In this document: piece by piece, positions 1 to 10,053 of the stretch
Layout of the letters: each line of letters begins with the position of its first letter
How positions within the stretch are numbered: position 1 is the stretch's first letter
From: Myxococcota bacterium
GTDB taxonomy: Bacteria > Myxococcota_A > UBA796 > JAFGLY01
Length of the DNA stretch: 64,000 nucleotides
Assembly (NCBI GenBank): GCA_024276675.1
Contig: JAJRWT010000029.1
Coordinates: 124,001 to 188,000 of the forward strand
Direction: 5' to 3'
Program-made: the position numbers and the translations under genes
The notes under the pieces: model-generated
The model's input: only the letters and a program-made list of their open reading frames with translations
The model's database searches: none
What the model was told of the DNA's origin: nothing

Positions 1-783
1 GGCCGGAGCAAGACCTTCGCCCTGGAGAGCCGCGGTGATCTCCGTAGTACTGCGGGCTCTCGCGGGCCAGCCGTAGGTCTGCTCCAGGTAGCCGCGGAAG
101 ATCACGGACATCTCCATGGCCCTGTCCAGGTCTCCCAACGAGGCATCCGCCATGAGCGACTCCCAGGCCCGGATGGCCATCACATGGGGGGGCTCCGGTT
201 CTATCCGGCGGCCGGCCCCGGAGCTGTGCTTGTGGCGAGACCAGAGAATACGAAGCAAGCCGAAAACAAGAACCACGAGAGCAAGTCCCGATAGCCACGG
301 CCACCAAGACGACAGCCTGGATGAGGGAAGAAGGATACCGTGCAGCCTGGCGCTGGGGCCCTGGACTCCCAGGTCCACGAAAAGTGGAGCAACCTCCAGG
401 GGAGAGCGGGAACCGTCCTCTTGGATGAGACGTGCAGAGGGCACCTGGATCACGTAGCTGCCCGGCTTTCCCCGGACCATGTACTCCAGGATCTCCTTCG
501 CCCCACCAACCGTTTCCAGGTCTTCGTGCTTGTTTTCCAGAAGTTCAAAGTCCAGACCCTCGCAGCGCGGAGCCTCGGCCTCGACTTCAAGTTGTGGAGT
601 GCCGCGGAGCACCAGTCGGACCAGGGCCCGCGGCTGGTCTTCCACGGGCTCCAACGACTGGAACTCCATGCGGACCGATGGCTCGTGCAGCGATTCGGGC
701 TCCGCTCCGCAGGCCATGATGATGAAAAGCAGCAGCGCCCGGAGAAACACGGGCAGGGCGGTACTGGATGCGCCTGGATTCAT
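1..783 (-). CDS. BatD/DUF4381-like lipoprotein of the MoxR operon, 3' end outside window
   Basis: The frame is open from an ATG at 783 to the window edge (261 codons), so the protein is incomplete. The N-terminus has a hydrophobic stretch ending in a lipobox-like IIMAC (Cys25). An extracytoplasmic beta-rich region of about 130 residues follows, then one membrane helix at about residues 160-181, then a cytoplasmic part containing YLEQTYGW, which resembles the tail of DUF4381/BatD-type proteins. The ATG overlaps the stop of the upstream DUF58 gene (ATGA), so the two are probably translationally coupled. MoxR-DUF58-BatD/VWA operons are generally linked to envelope stress or assembly of a membrane complex, but the function here is unknown. 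The family assignment is by context and layout, not by a strong motif. Confidence 0.7.
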   Translation of the reverse strand, partial: MNPGASSTALPVFLRALLLFIIMACGAEPESLHEPSVRMEFQSLEPVEDQPRALVRLVLRGTPQLEVEAEAPRCEGLDFELLENKHEDLETVGGAKEILEYMVRGKPGSYVIQVPSARLIQEDGSRSPLEVAPLFVDLGVQGPSARLHGILLPSSRLSSWWPWLSGLALVVLVFGLLRILWSRHKHSSGAGRRIEPEPPHVMAIRAWESLMADASLGDLDRAMEMSVIFRGYLEQTYGWPARARSTTEITAALQGEGLAPA

Positions 784-1658
784 GGGCGCCGTTCCAGTCG
801 TTCGAAGTGGCTGACAAGGGCGGAAAACGCATCGTATTCCGTTGAAATAGCCGAGGCGCGGACGCCGATTCTCCGTAAGCGCTCCAGCCTTTGCTGGACG
901 GGTTGTACGACGCGGGTGGAGCGAAAATCGAAGACCTGGGAACGACGGGTCTCGGCGTCTTCCATTTGCATGAGCCCTGCCGGAGGGAGGGTTTCTTCCA
1001 GGGGATCGAAGACCAGGAATACGTGGATCCCATGACGTTGGGCCAGCACTCCGAGAGCCCGGTCCCAGTCACCGTCGTCGATGAAATCCGAGACAAGACA
1101 CAGAACAGTTCGCCTGCGAAGCACCTTCCCAAGGAAGTCGGCCACATGGACCATATCGGTTCCACGCCCCACGGTCCCGTGGGTGAAGACAGAGCGGATC
1201 ACGGACCATGTATGCACCCTGCCGGCTCTTGGTGGGATGTAGGTCCTTACCTGTTCATCAAAGGTCAGCAGGCCCACCCTGTCACGGTTTTTCGTGGCGG
1301 CGTGCGCCAAGGCCGCCCCCACGCGAGCCTGCTGCATGGCCTTGTCGGTAATGCCGTCCAGTCCCCCGGAGCCAAAGCCCAGGGAACCCGAGACGTCCAT
1401 TGCCACGAGGACGGTGAGCTGCCGCTCCTCTTGAAATTCCTTGACGAACGGCTCTCCGGTTCGAGCCGTGACGTTCCAGTCCAGGTTGCGGACATCGTCG
1501 CCGGGCACATAGGGACGAACCTCCTGGAACTCCATGCCCCGCCCGCGAAACGCACTCCGGTAGCTGCCGGCGAAAAGATTGTCCACACGACGCCAGGCCT
1601 GGACCTGCAGGCGCCTGATCTGATGCCTCTCTTTTGCTGAAAGAACCGCTGATTCCAT
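780..1658 (-). CDS. DUF58 domain protein (MoxR-associated, VWA-like fold)
   Basis: A 292-residue protein starting with MESAVLSAKE. The ATG at 1658 is preceded by GAGGTG at good spacing, which I prefer to an upstream ATG in the same frame. The DUF58 hallmark lies near residue 40-60 (FRGRGMEFQEVRPYVPGDDV, then DWNVTAR), followed by a VWA-like metal-site segment (VAMDVSGSL). It lies 83 bp downstream of moxR and overlaps the following BatD-like gene by 4 bp. DUF58 proteins are the usual partners of MoxR AAA+ ATPases, but their molecular role is not well defined. Complete and unremarkable for the family. Confidence 0.9.
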   Translation of the reverse strand: MESAVLSAKERHQIRRLQVQAWRRVDNLFAGSYRSAFRGRGMEFQEVRPYVPGDDVRNLDWNVTARTGEPFVKEFQEERQLTVLVAMDVSGSLGFGSGGLDGITDKAMQQARVGAALAHAATKNRDRVGLLTFDEQVRTYIPPRAGRVHTWSVIRSVFTHGTVGRGTDMVHVADFLGKVLRRRTVLCLVSDFIDDGDWDRALGVLAQRHGIHVFLVFDPLEETLPPAGLMQMEDAETRRSQVFDFRSTRVVQPVQQRLERLRRIGVRASAISTEYDAFSALVSHFERLERRP

Positions 1659-1741
1659 GCTCCGACACCTCGAGGCCGATGTTCTGGATACAGGCAACAC
1701 TCCTGTTTTCCCGCCTGTTTTCCCACCCTGTCAAGTGATTG

Positions 1742-2728
1742 TCAAGGGATGGGAACATGGTCCAGAATGCGCCGCACCAGTCGTTCAGCGGTGAACTCCG
1801 CAGCCTCGGCTTCGTAGCTCAATATGAGCCTGTGCCGCAGGACCGCTGGGCCAACCGCCTTGACGTCGTCCGGCCCAACCCAGGCTCGCCCGTCAAGCAG
1901 CGCATGAGCGCGGGAAGCAGCGGCCAGGGCCAGAGTGGCCCGCGGGCTGGCTCCGAAATCGATGAGAGGAGCCAGATCCGCCATTCCGAAGGCTTCGGGA
2001 TTACGGGTGGCTCGCACGACATCCACCATGTACTCCATGAGGACCGACTCCAGGTGGAGCATTGCCACCGCACGGCCCACATCCAGCACATCTTTGGTGT
2101 TGGCTACCTTTTCAAGCTTCGGGGGCTGTTGCTCCTGTGCACGAGCCAGCACCAGCAGCTCTTCCTGTCGTGACGGATAATCCACACGTAACTTGAACAT
2201 GAAACGATCGATCTGCGCTTCGGGCAGGGGGTAGGTACCCTCGTGTTCCAGGGGGTTCTGCGTTGCCATCACCAGGTATGGAGAAGGGAGGGGAAAGGTC
2301 TGGTCTCCGATGGTGACCTGGCGTTCCTGCATGGCTTCCAGCAGGGCGCTCTGGACCTTCGCTGGCGCTCTGTTGATTTCGTCGGCAAGGACGATGTTGG
2401 CAAAAACAGGGCCTTTCCTGGTGGTGAAAGCGGCCCTGCGGGGATCGAAGACCTGTGTCCCGATGATATCGGCAGGCAGCAGGTCCGGAGTGAGCTGAAT
2501 GCGGCTGAAGCGCAGCTCGAGAACCTGCGAAAGCGAACGAATCGCGGTTGTCTTGGCCAATCCGGGCACACCCTCCAACAGCACGTGCCCACCCGTAAAC
2601 AGGCCTATGAGAAGCCCACGGATCATCTTTTCCTGGCCCACCATCACCTTGGCCAGCTCGGTTCTGATCCTCTCACACACCCCGGTGGCATTTTCCACTG
2701 CCATTTCAATTGATTCCCTTGAAGGCAT
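1742..2728 (-). CDS. MoxR-family AAA+ ATPase
   Basis: A 328-residue AAA+ ATPase. With the start at MPSRESIEMA (2728), the Walker A motif GVPGLAKT falls at residues 53-60 and the Walker B motif VLADEINRA at about 113-121. Sensor and arginine-finger regions typical of the MoxR/RavA clade follow (GTYPLPEAQIDRF, ATQNPLEHEG). The C-terminal lid carries the SPRATLAL segment common in MoxR. It is first in the operon with the DUF58 and BatD-like genes. MoxR proteins act as chaperone-like ATPases that help load cofactors or assemble complexes; the client here is unknown. dnaJ lies 112 bp upstream on the same strand, so partial co-transcription is possible. Confidence 0.93.
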   Translation of the reverse strand: MPSRESIEMAVENATGVCERIRTELAKVMVGQEKMIRGLLIGLFTGGHVLLEGVPGLAKTTAIRSLSQVLELRFSRIQLTPDLLPADIIGTQVFDPRRAAFTTRKGPVFANIVLADEINRAPAKVQSALLEAMQERQVTIGDQTFPLPSPYLVMATQNPLEHEGTYPLPEAQIDRFMFKLRVDYPSRQEELLVLARAQEQQPPKLEKVANTKDVLDVGRAVAMLHLESVLMEYMVDVVRATRNPEAFGMADLAPLIDFGASPRATLALAAASRAHALLDGRAWVGPDDVKAVGPAVLRHRLILSYEAEAAEFTAERLVRRILDHVPIP

Positions 2729-2840
2729 GACGGAGCACCATCCAGGCAGGAAGTTCTGGCGGAAACCTGGGGCCACGGGTCACGACGGCCCAGTGTGCCC
2801 AGGCGATTGGTGCCGAAGCACCCGAGGATCTTCAAGGATA

Positions 2841-3953
2841 TCAGTGAGTCAGCCGGGTGACGAGGTCGCGCCAGAAACCACGCTCGTTGACACGCTCGTT
2901 CTGGACTTCGGCCAGCTTTCGTACGAGTTCGGTTTCTTCGGGAGACATGCTTTTTGGCACAGCCACCACGACCTGGACATGATGATCGCCCCTTCGGCCC
3001 GTGCGCACCGAAGGAACACCGCTGTCTCTGAGCACGAAGACTTTGCCGGAAGGTGTTCCGGAGGGGATGTGAAGCTCTCTGTCGCCGTCCACCGTGGGCA
3101 CCTGGATTGTAGCGCCGAAGCAGGCCTGGGGATAGCCGATGGCGATCTGGGAGATGATATCCAGCCCCTTGCGACGAAAATCCGCGTGGGGCTCCACGCG
3201 GATGGTTACGTAGAGGTCGCCGGGAGGGGCTCCACGCAATCCTGGTTCGCCCTTTCCGCTCAATCGAAGCTGCATGTCGTCATCGACACCGGCAGGTATG
3301 GAGACCGTCAACTTTTCCCGCGAGGGAATGAAGCCACGGCCATGGCATCGGTCACAGTGGTGCTCGATGATGAAACCCTCGCCATGGCAGGATGGACAGG
3401 CCGTACGGATGCGCAGAAACATCTGGGCCTGGATCACTTCACCCCGACCGCCGCATGTGCTGCACGTGATCGGTGTGGTGCCTGGCCTGGCTCCGCTGCC
3501 GCCGCAGACATCGCACAGGGCTTTCTTCGGGACCATGATCTCTTTGTCGCAGCCGTGAACCGCTTCCAGAAAATCGATCTTGAGGGGATACTCGATATCG
3601 GCCCCCCGGCGCCCCCCACTCCTGCCCCGAGGTGAAGCGCCGCCGAAACCGAAGAAATCCGAGAACAGGTCCGAGAACTGACTGAAAATCTCGTCAACGT
3701 TCTGAAACCCGGCCTGGAAGCCGCCACCCTGTAGGCCGGCGTGGCCGTATCGATCATAGATCTCGCGCTTTTGCGGATCGGAGAGAACCTGGTAGGCTTC
3801 GCTAATCTCCTTGAAACGGGCTTCTGCATCTCCGGATTTGTTGCGATCAGGATGGTATTTCAAGGCAAGTTTGCGGTAGACCTTCTTGAGTTCGTCGGCA
3901 GAGACACTTCGCTCCACACCCAGCGCTTCGTAGTAGTCACGCTTCTCGGCCAC
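2841..3953 (-). CDS. dnaJ: Chaperone protein DnaJ (Hsp40)
   Basis: A 370-residue type I Hsp40 with all expected parts: J domain with HPD at residues 34-36, a Gly/Phe/Arg-rich linker, four CxxCxGxG-type zinc repeats ([32 protein letters not shown]), and two C-terminal substrate-binding domains. I place the start at a GTG (3953) because AGGGGAGG lies 6 bases upstream and the protein then begins [13 protein letters not shown], as DnaJ normally does. It delivers unfolded substrates to DnaK and stimulates its ATPase. dnaK lies 361 bp upstream on the same strand, but a terminator-like hairpin (4228-4255) sits between them, so dnaJ probably also has its own promoter. Confidence 0.97.
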   Translation of the reverse strand: MAEKRDYYEALGVERSVSADELKKVYRKLALKYHPDRNKSGDAEARFKEISEAYQVLSDPQKREIYDRYGHAGLQGGGFQAGFQNVDEIFSQFSDLFSDFFGFGGASPRGRSGGRRGADIEYPLKIDFLEAVHGCDKEIMVPKKALCDVCGGSGARPGTTPITCSTCGGRGEVIQAQMFLRIRTACPSCHGEGFIIEHHCDRCHGRGFIPSREKLTVSIPAGVDDDMQLRLSGKGEPGLRGAPPGDLYVTIRVEPHADFRRKGLDIISQIAIGYPQACFGATIQVPTVDGDRELHIPSGTPSGKVFVLRDSGVPSVRTGRRGDHHVQVVVAVPKSMSPEETELVRKLAEVQNERVNERGFWRDLVTRLTH

Positions 3954-4227
3954 GGGCAACCTCCCCTGTTGGGCCCGTCCAACCCGTATTGCCGGCATTC
4001 TGCGACCTGTGGGAAGCACAGCCGAGCAGCTTCCGGGTACCGGGGCTGGGAATCGGCTCCCCCAACGGAGGGGAGCACTTGACTTGTTGTTCGTTCAAAA
4101 ATCCACCAACAAATGGGCAACGGGAACGTTCAAGGATTTGTCCGAGTTGGACCGTGAAAGGCTGCTCCAGCGGCCCACCTGCTCGCCACAGGACGTGCCG
4201 AGTGCTTATCCCTTCAAATAAACAAAC

Positions 4228-4255
4228 GAGGAACGTCAGTTTCCCGGCGTTCCTC
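4228..4255 (-). terminator. Intrinsic terminator downstream of dnaK
   Basis: Perfect 8-bp inverted repeat GAGGAACG/CGTTCCTC with a 12-base loop. Read on the minus strand it is followed by the T-rich run GTTTGTTTATTTG. It lies about 60 bases after the last in-frame dnaK-tail stop (4315). It should end dnaK transcripts and separate them from dnaJ. The rest of 3954-4314 shows no gene. Confidence 0.7.
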
Positions 4256-4314
4256 AGGCGCATCGAATGGGGATGATTCGAACGCTCAAAAAGCCCTTAT
4301 CAAACTGGGCTGAT

Positions 4315-4464
4315 TCAGGCTTCTTCGTATTCGGCGTCTATCACGTCGTCGCGACCGGAGTTGGATGACTCGGCAGCACCTGCCGTGGGATCGACGCCTG
4401 GGAAGGGCGCGCCTGGCTGGGCTCCCATGTCGGCACCGCCTGCCTGGGCCTTGTAGGCCACTTA
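4315..4464 (-). other. In-frame DnaK C-terminal tail lying beyond a TAA stop
   Basis: After the TAA (4462-4464) that ends the main dnaK frame, the same frame stays open for 49 codons and ends at TGA (4315-4317). The encoded peptide starts VAYKAQAGGADMG, continues through a Gly/Pro/Ala-rich linker, and ends in DDVIDAEYEEA. That ending is the conserved acidic C-terminus of bacterial DnaK. No start codon and ribosome site of its own is convincing. It is therefore the original 3' end of dnaK, cut off by a single codon where homologues usually have Glu or Gln. Possible causes are a real nonsense change, readthrough or a sequencing error. Confidence 0.85.
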
Positions 4465-6240
4465 GGCCAACTTGTGGCTGGCCTGGGTGAGGCGGTTGAA
4501 GGCATCGCGGAGTTCGTCTGGTTTGTCCTTGTCCAGGGCTTCACGAGCGTTGGCGATCTCGGCTTCCAGCTTGGTGACCTCGTCGGCCGGAAGTTTCTCC
4601 TTGTGTTCGCCAACCAGTTTTTCGGTCTGGTAGACGAGATTGTCAAGGTTGTTACGGGCTTCGATGGTTTCACGCCGCATCTTGTCGTCTTCTTCGTGAG
4701 CCTTGGCTTCCTTCACCAGTTGCTCCACTTCTTCCTTGGAGAGACCGGAAGAGCTGGTAATGGTGATGTGCTGCTCCCTGCCGGTGGCCTTGTCCTTGGC
4801 GGTGACGTTCAGGATGCCGTTGGCGTCGATGTCGTACTTGACTTCTATCTGTGGTACACCCCGAGGTGCCGGCGGGAGGCCGTCCAACCTGAAGGTGCCC
4901 AGCAGGCGGTTGTCCTTGGCCATGGGGCGTACACCCTGGTAGACATGGATATCCACGGCAGATTGGTTGTCGGCAGCGGTGCTGAAGATCTCGGAACGAC
5001 TTGCCGGGATGGTGGTGTTGCGCGGAATCAACACCGTACTGACTCCACCGAGGGTTTCGATCCCCAGACTCAAGGGCGTGACGTCCAGAAGGAGCATGTC
5101 GGTGACGTCGCCCGCAAGGACGCCGGCCTGGATGGCGGCACCTATGGAGACCACTTCGTCGGGGTTGACAGAGTGGCTTGGCTCACGGCCGAACAACTCT
5201 GTAACCTTACGTTCCACCAGGGGAATACGGGTAGAGCCACCCACCAGGATGACCTCGTCGATATCGGACGAAGAGAGATTGGCATCTTTGAGAGCCTGGC
5301 GGCAGGGCGACAGGGTACGAGCAACTATGGGCTCGATCATCTGCTCGAAGCGAGAGCGCGACAGATCACGCTGGAAGTGCTTGGGCCCCGTCTGGTCCGC
5401 CGTCAGGAAGGGAAGGTTGATGTTGGTGGTCTGTGCAGTTGAAAGCTCGATCTTCGCCTTTTCTGCGGCATCCTTGAGGCGCTGCACGACCATCTTGTCG
5501 CTGCGGACATCGATCCCAGTCTCGGTCTTGAACTCGCCGATCATCCAGTCGATGAGGATCTGGTCGACGTCGTCGCCGCCCAGGTGGGTGTCGCCATTGG
5601 TGGATTTCACCTCCACCACGCTGTCGCCCACCTCCAGGATTGAAATATCGAACGTGCCTCCGCCAAAGTCGAAGACCGCCACGACCTTGTCGCTCTTCTT
5701 GTCGACCCCGTAAGCCAGGGCCGCGGCCGTGGGTTCGTTGATGATACGCTTGACCTCGAGTCCTGCGATCTGGCCGGCGTCCTTGGTGGCCTGGCGCTGT
5801 GAATCGTTGAAGTAGGCGGGCACGGTGATGACCGCTTCCTTTACCTCCTGGCCCAGGTAACGCTCGGCTTCACGCTTGAGCTTCTGCAGCACCATGGCCG
5901 AGATTTCGGGGGGTGAGTAGTCTTTTCCGCCCACTCGCACCCTGGGTACTCCATCTGGTCCGCGCACCACGGGATATGTGACCCTGCGGAGCTCTTCACG
6001 GCACTCGTCGAAACGCTGCCCCATGAGACGCTTGATGGAGAACACGGTGTTTTCGGGATTGGTGATGGCCTGGCGGCGGGCGACGGTTCCGATGAGTCGG
6101 TCCCCGTTCTTCGCAAAACCAACAACCGAAGGCGTGGTCCGGGATCCCTCCTCGTTTACGATTACGGTCGCCTTGTCACCTTCCATCACAGCTACGACTG
6201 AGTTTGTCGTGCCAAGATCGATTCCAATTATCTTACCCAT
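4462..6240 (-). CDS. dnaK: Chaperone protein DnaK (Hsp70), prematurely terminated
   Basis: A 592-residue Hsp70. The start at 6240 ([14 protein letters not shown]) follows GGGAGG at 8 bases. The nucleotide-binding domain is complete: phosphate-1 motif GIDLGTTNS at the N-terminus, [11 protein letters not shown] near residue 190, and VGGSTRIP near 340. The interdomain linker region ([11 protein letters not shown]) and the substrate-binding beta-domain follow, then the helical lid up to QASHKLA. An in-frame TAA then stops the protein about 49 codons early. The missing part is the flexible tail, while the lid bundle is nearly whole, so the shortened protein might still work. DnaK folds and rescues proteins with DnaJ and GrpE. 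The gene is divergent from groESL. Confidence 0.95.
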   Translation of the reverse strand: MGKIIGIDLGTTNSVVAVMEGDKATVIVNEEGSRTTPSVVGFAKNGDRLIGTVARRQAITNPENTVFSIKRLMGQRFDECREELRRVTYPVVRGPDGVPRVRVGGKDYSPPEISAMVLQKLKREAERYLGQEVKEAVITVPAYFNDSQRQATKDAGQIAGLEVKRIINEPTAAALAYGVDKKSDKVVAVFDFGGGTFDISILEVGDSVVEVKSTNGDTHLGGDDVDQILIDWMIGEFKTETGIDVRSDKMVVQRLKDAAEKAKIELSTAQTTNINLPFLTADQTGPKHFQRDLSRSRFEQMIEPIVARTLSPCRQALKDANLSSSDIDEVILVGGSTRIPLVERKVTELFGREPSHSVNPDEVVSIGAAIQAGVLAGDVTDMLLLDVTPLSLGIETLGGVSTVLIPRNTTIPASRSEIFSTAADNQSAVDIHVYQGVRPMAKDNRLLGTFRLDGLPPAPRGVPQIEVKYDIDANGILNVTAKDKATGREQHITITSSSGLSKEEVEQLVKEAKAHEEDDKMRRETIEARNNLDNLVYQTEKLVGEHKEKLPADEVTKLEAEIANAREALDKDKPDELRDAFNRLTQASHKLA

Positions 6241-6978
6241 TCTCGCGACCTCCCGGACTGCCCCTTGACGCATAGGGTTTTGTCCGTGAAAGTAAGGTTT
6301 GTTTGCCCATAGTAGCTGGGGGCTGCCATAGATGACCGATGCAGCTCAAAGCTAATCCCGAAAACACGGCCGTCAAGATGGCGACGGCAGGCGGGCAGAT
6401 CACTCGCCGCCGCGGGCTTTCCAACATGAGGTCTTGCGCAGGTCCAAAGGCGTGGATGGCCGCGGAAGTCAATGTAGCTGGAAGACGCTGACGTGCGCTG
6501 CTTCCAACGACAACCCCTGACGGCATCCCTGATCCACTTGTCACGTTTCCCTGTCCGCAGCCTGAGCGACGGAGCTGGGCCAAGGCCGTATCTTGTGTTA
6601 TTTCAACATGTTATTACCCATGGCCCGAAAGTTGCTACACCTCACGGCATCCACGGCGCCACGCACCAACCATCACCAAACGCCCGTGCCCTGACCCGAC
6701 GTGGCGTCGTGGCACCCCCAAACCCGGGGTCGCCCTTTCCGGTACTGCAGGAACGTCCCATAGCCTGCACAAAGACATTTTACAGAGATTACCGGTTGAC
6801 GACACCCTGCCGCGTGCCTAGCCCTTCTTGCCCATGGACAGAGCACGGTGCGCTGCCGCTGCGCACAGCGGGTCTGTCCAGGAGAGCAGGGATGGCGGCG
6901 CGAACCATCCTATCAAGGTCACGCCCCCCCCTGAAAGTTCCGACATTTCCCCGGCACAGCCCATCCATGGAGGATACA
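6241..6978. promoter_or_regulatory. Divergent dnaK/groES intergenic region
   Basis: A 738-bp gap between the starts of dnaK (minus) and groES (plus) with no convincing gene; the open frame reading into groES has no family features. It must hold the promoters of both chaperone operons. I found no CIRCE inverted repeat and no well-spaced sigma-32 type promoter. A good sigma-54-like element is present at 6621-6636. TTGACG at 6796-6801 could be a -35 box for groES, but the matching -10 (TAGCCC) is poor. Confidence 0.6.
6621..6636 (+). promoter_or_regulatory. Putative sigma-54 (-24/-12) promoter facing groES
   Basis: TGGCCCGAAAGTTGCT matches the sigma-54 consensus TGGCACG-N4-TTGCW with one mismatch and has the exact GG-N10-GC spacing. 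It points toward groES, whose ATG is about 340 bp downstream, so a long leader would be required. No activator-binding site was identified. Recognition is by eye only, and a chance match is possible. Confidence 0.35.
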
Positions 6979-7266
6979 ATGAAGTTTCGTCCACTCTACG
7001 ACAGAATTCTGGTAAAGCGACTCGAAGCCGACCAGACCTCTGCCGGAGGCCTGATCATCCCGGACACCGCCAAGGAAAAGCCCCACGAAGGGCAGGTGGT
7101 GGCAGTGGGCCCTGGTCGCGTCATGGACGACGGCACGACCCGTCCCATCTCTCTGAGCAAAGGTGACCGCATCCTTTTCGGCAAGTACAGCGGTGACGAA
7201 ATCAAACTCGACGGCGAAGAACACGTCATCATCCGCGAAGACGAAATACTGGCGGTACTGGAATAG
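6979..7266 (+). CDS. groES: Co-chaperonin GroES (Hsp10)
   Basis: A 95-residue protein beginning MKFRPLYDRILVKRLE, preceded by TGGAGG at 5 bases, which fixes the start at 6979. It has the usual mobile loop (ADQTSAGGLIIPDTAKEKP) and the C-terminal end HVIIREDEILAVLE. It caps the GroEL ring during ATP-driven folding in the cytoplasm. The length and conserved residues are normal. groEL follows after a 150-bp gap, which is longer than the usual few dozen bases and might contain extra regulation or processing. Confidence 0.97.
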   Translation: MKFRPLYDRILVKRLEADQTSAGGLIIPDTAKEKPHEGQVVAVGPGRVMDDGTTRPISLSKGDRILFGKYSGDEIKLDGEEHVIIREDEILAVLE

Positions 7267-7398
7267 CCTCAGGGGCATACCCGGGCCATTCCAGGGCATG
7301 CGGGTGGTCGTTCCGCTCTGCCAGGGCGACGGGCCACCATTCAAACCCGTCTTCACTTGTTTCCTCTTTCTTTTTTCTTGAACCGCCTTTCCCCATAA

Positions 7399-9084
<1,686 letters not shown>

Positions 9085-9125
9085 TCCTTCCGCAACCCGT
9101 CTCCCATCCATCAACACCCACGAAG

Positions 9126-9158
9126 AACCCCCACTGGCAGCAGCCCGGTGGGGGTTTC
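9126..9158 (+). terminator. Terminator after groEL
   Basis: Strong 9-bp hairpin AACCCCCAC/GTGGGGGTT with a 13-base loop, followed by TTTCG. It lies about 42 bases after the groEL stop and before the next start at 9225. The T-run is short, so termination may be partial. Confidence 0.7.
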
Positions 9159-9224
9159 GAGTGTTCACCGACGGAAGGCCCAATCACCTGGAAGCCAGGC
9201 ATCTGTCGATTCACAGGGGCGCCG

Positions 9225-10037
9225 ATGAACAAGACAAGACCAGGCTGTGTCGACGTGATCAACAACGACCGTGGCGAGATCACCACCATCGCCATCGGGA
9301 AAACGGGCCGTGAAGCCGCCTCCGCCCAAATCTGGCCCCGCCTGCTGTCCGCGCTGGACATGGCTGCCAACGCCAACACCCAGGTGCTCCTGCTCACCGG
9401 AGCCGACAGGTATTTCCCGGGAGCCGCGGTAGAAGAGGCTGCAAAGGGATTCCAGCCTCGGCATGCCATACCCGGTTCTCCCCCAGAGCCCACACTGCCC
9501 CCCCCGCGCCTCGTCACCGACCTGCTCTCGGCCTTTCCAGCACCCACCATCATGGCCATCGAGGGAAGCTGCCTGGATGAAGGCCTGGAACTGGCGCTGG
9601 CCTGCGACATCCGAATAGCGGCGACCGACGCTCTCCTGGGTTTTCCTGCCATCAAATCCGGTGGCATTCCCGTCCTGGGGGGAGCCGTCCGTCTTCATCG
9701 AGTAGTTGGTGCCGGACGAGCGGCCATGTTGATGCTGAGCGGCCTGACCATCCATGCCGAAAGAGCCTTTCAGCTCGGTCTCGTCGAAGAACTCGCAGCC
9801 CCCGGGGAAGCCCTGGCCACAGCCTTGACCCTGGCGAAACATATCGTCGATACGGATCCCCACGCTCGTTCCCTGGCCCTGCAACTCACCCGGCAACTCC
9901 CACAGCTTTTCGGGGCGGAAGCGAGGGCAGTGGAAGCCGAGGCGGTAATGAACTCGCTCATGGAACCACGACAATCGGCACCATCCGGCAAGCCTCCCCA
10001 CCCTCGACGGCTCCCCGGCTCGCGCCAATCCTCTTGA
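9225..10037 (+). CDS. Crotonase-fold (enoyl-CoA hydratase/isomerase family) protein
   Basis: A 270-residue protein with the crotonase fold. It has the core AIEGSCLDEGLELALACDIR segment around residues 110-130 and FPAIKSGGIP after it. The glutamate of the GLELA motif (first catalytic Glu of hydratases) is kept. The usual GGG preceding it is DEG, and the second catalytic Glu (in the PEI/PEV position) is replaced by Ala (FPAIK). It may therefore catalyse a different crotonase reaction, or none. The tail after about residue 245 is Pro/Arg/Ser-rich. The gene starts at ATG 9225 with AGGGG upstream. lnt follows 16 bp later on the same strand, so the two may share a transcript. Confidence 0.85.
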   Translation: MNKTRPGCVDVINNDRGEITTIAIGKTGREAASAQIWPRLLSALDMAANANTQVLLLTGADRYFPGAAVEEAAKGFQPRHAIPGSPPEPTLPPPRLVTDLLSAFPAPTIMAIEGSCLDEGLELALACDIRIAATDALLGFPAIKSGGIPVLGGAVRLHRVVGAGRAAMLMLSGLTIHAERAFQLGLVEELAAPGEALATALTLAKHIVDTDPHARSLALQLTRQLPQLFGAEARAVEAEAVMNSLMEPRQSAPSGKPPHPRRLPGSRQSS

Positions 10038-10053
10038 CTGGCTATCTGTTCAA

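Noticed and set aside
6241..6978. CIRCE element (TTAGCACTC-N9-GAGTGCTAA) expected near groESL
   Set aside because: No such inverted repeat is visible on reading the interval.
7377..7398. CTTGAA and CCCCATAA resembling a sigma-32 heat-shock promoter before groEL
   Set aside because: The spacing between the two boxes is only 8 bases instead of about 13-15, and the -10-like box ends only about 18 bases before the groEL ATG.
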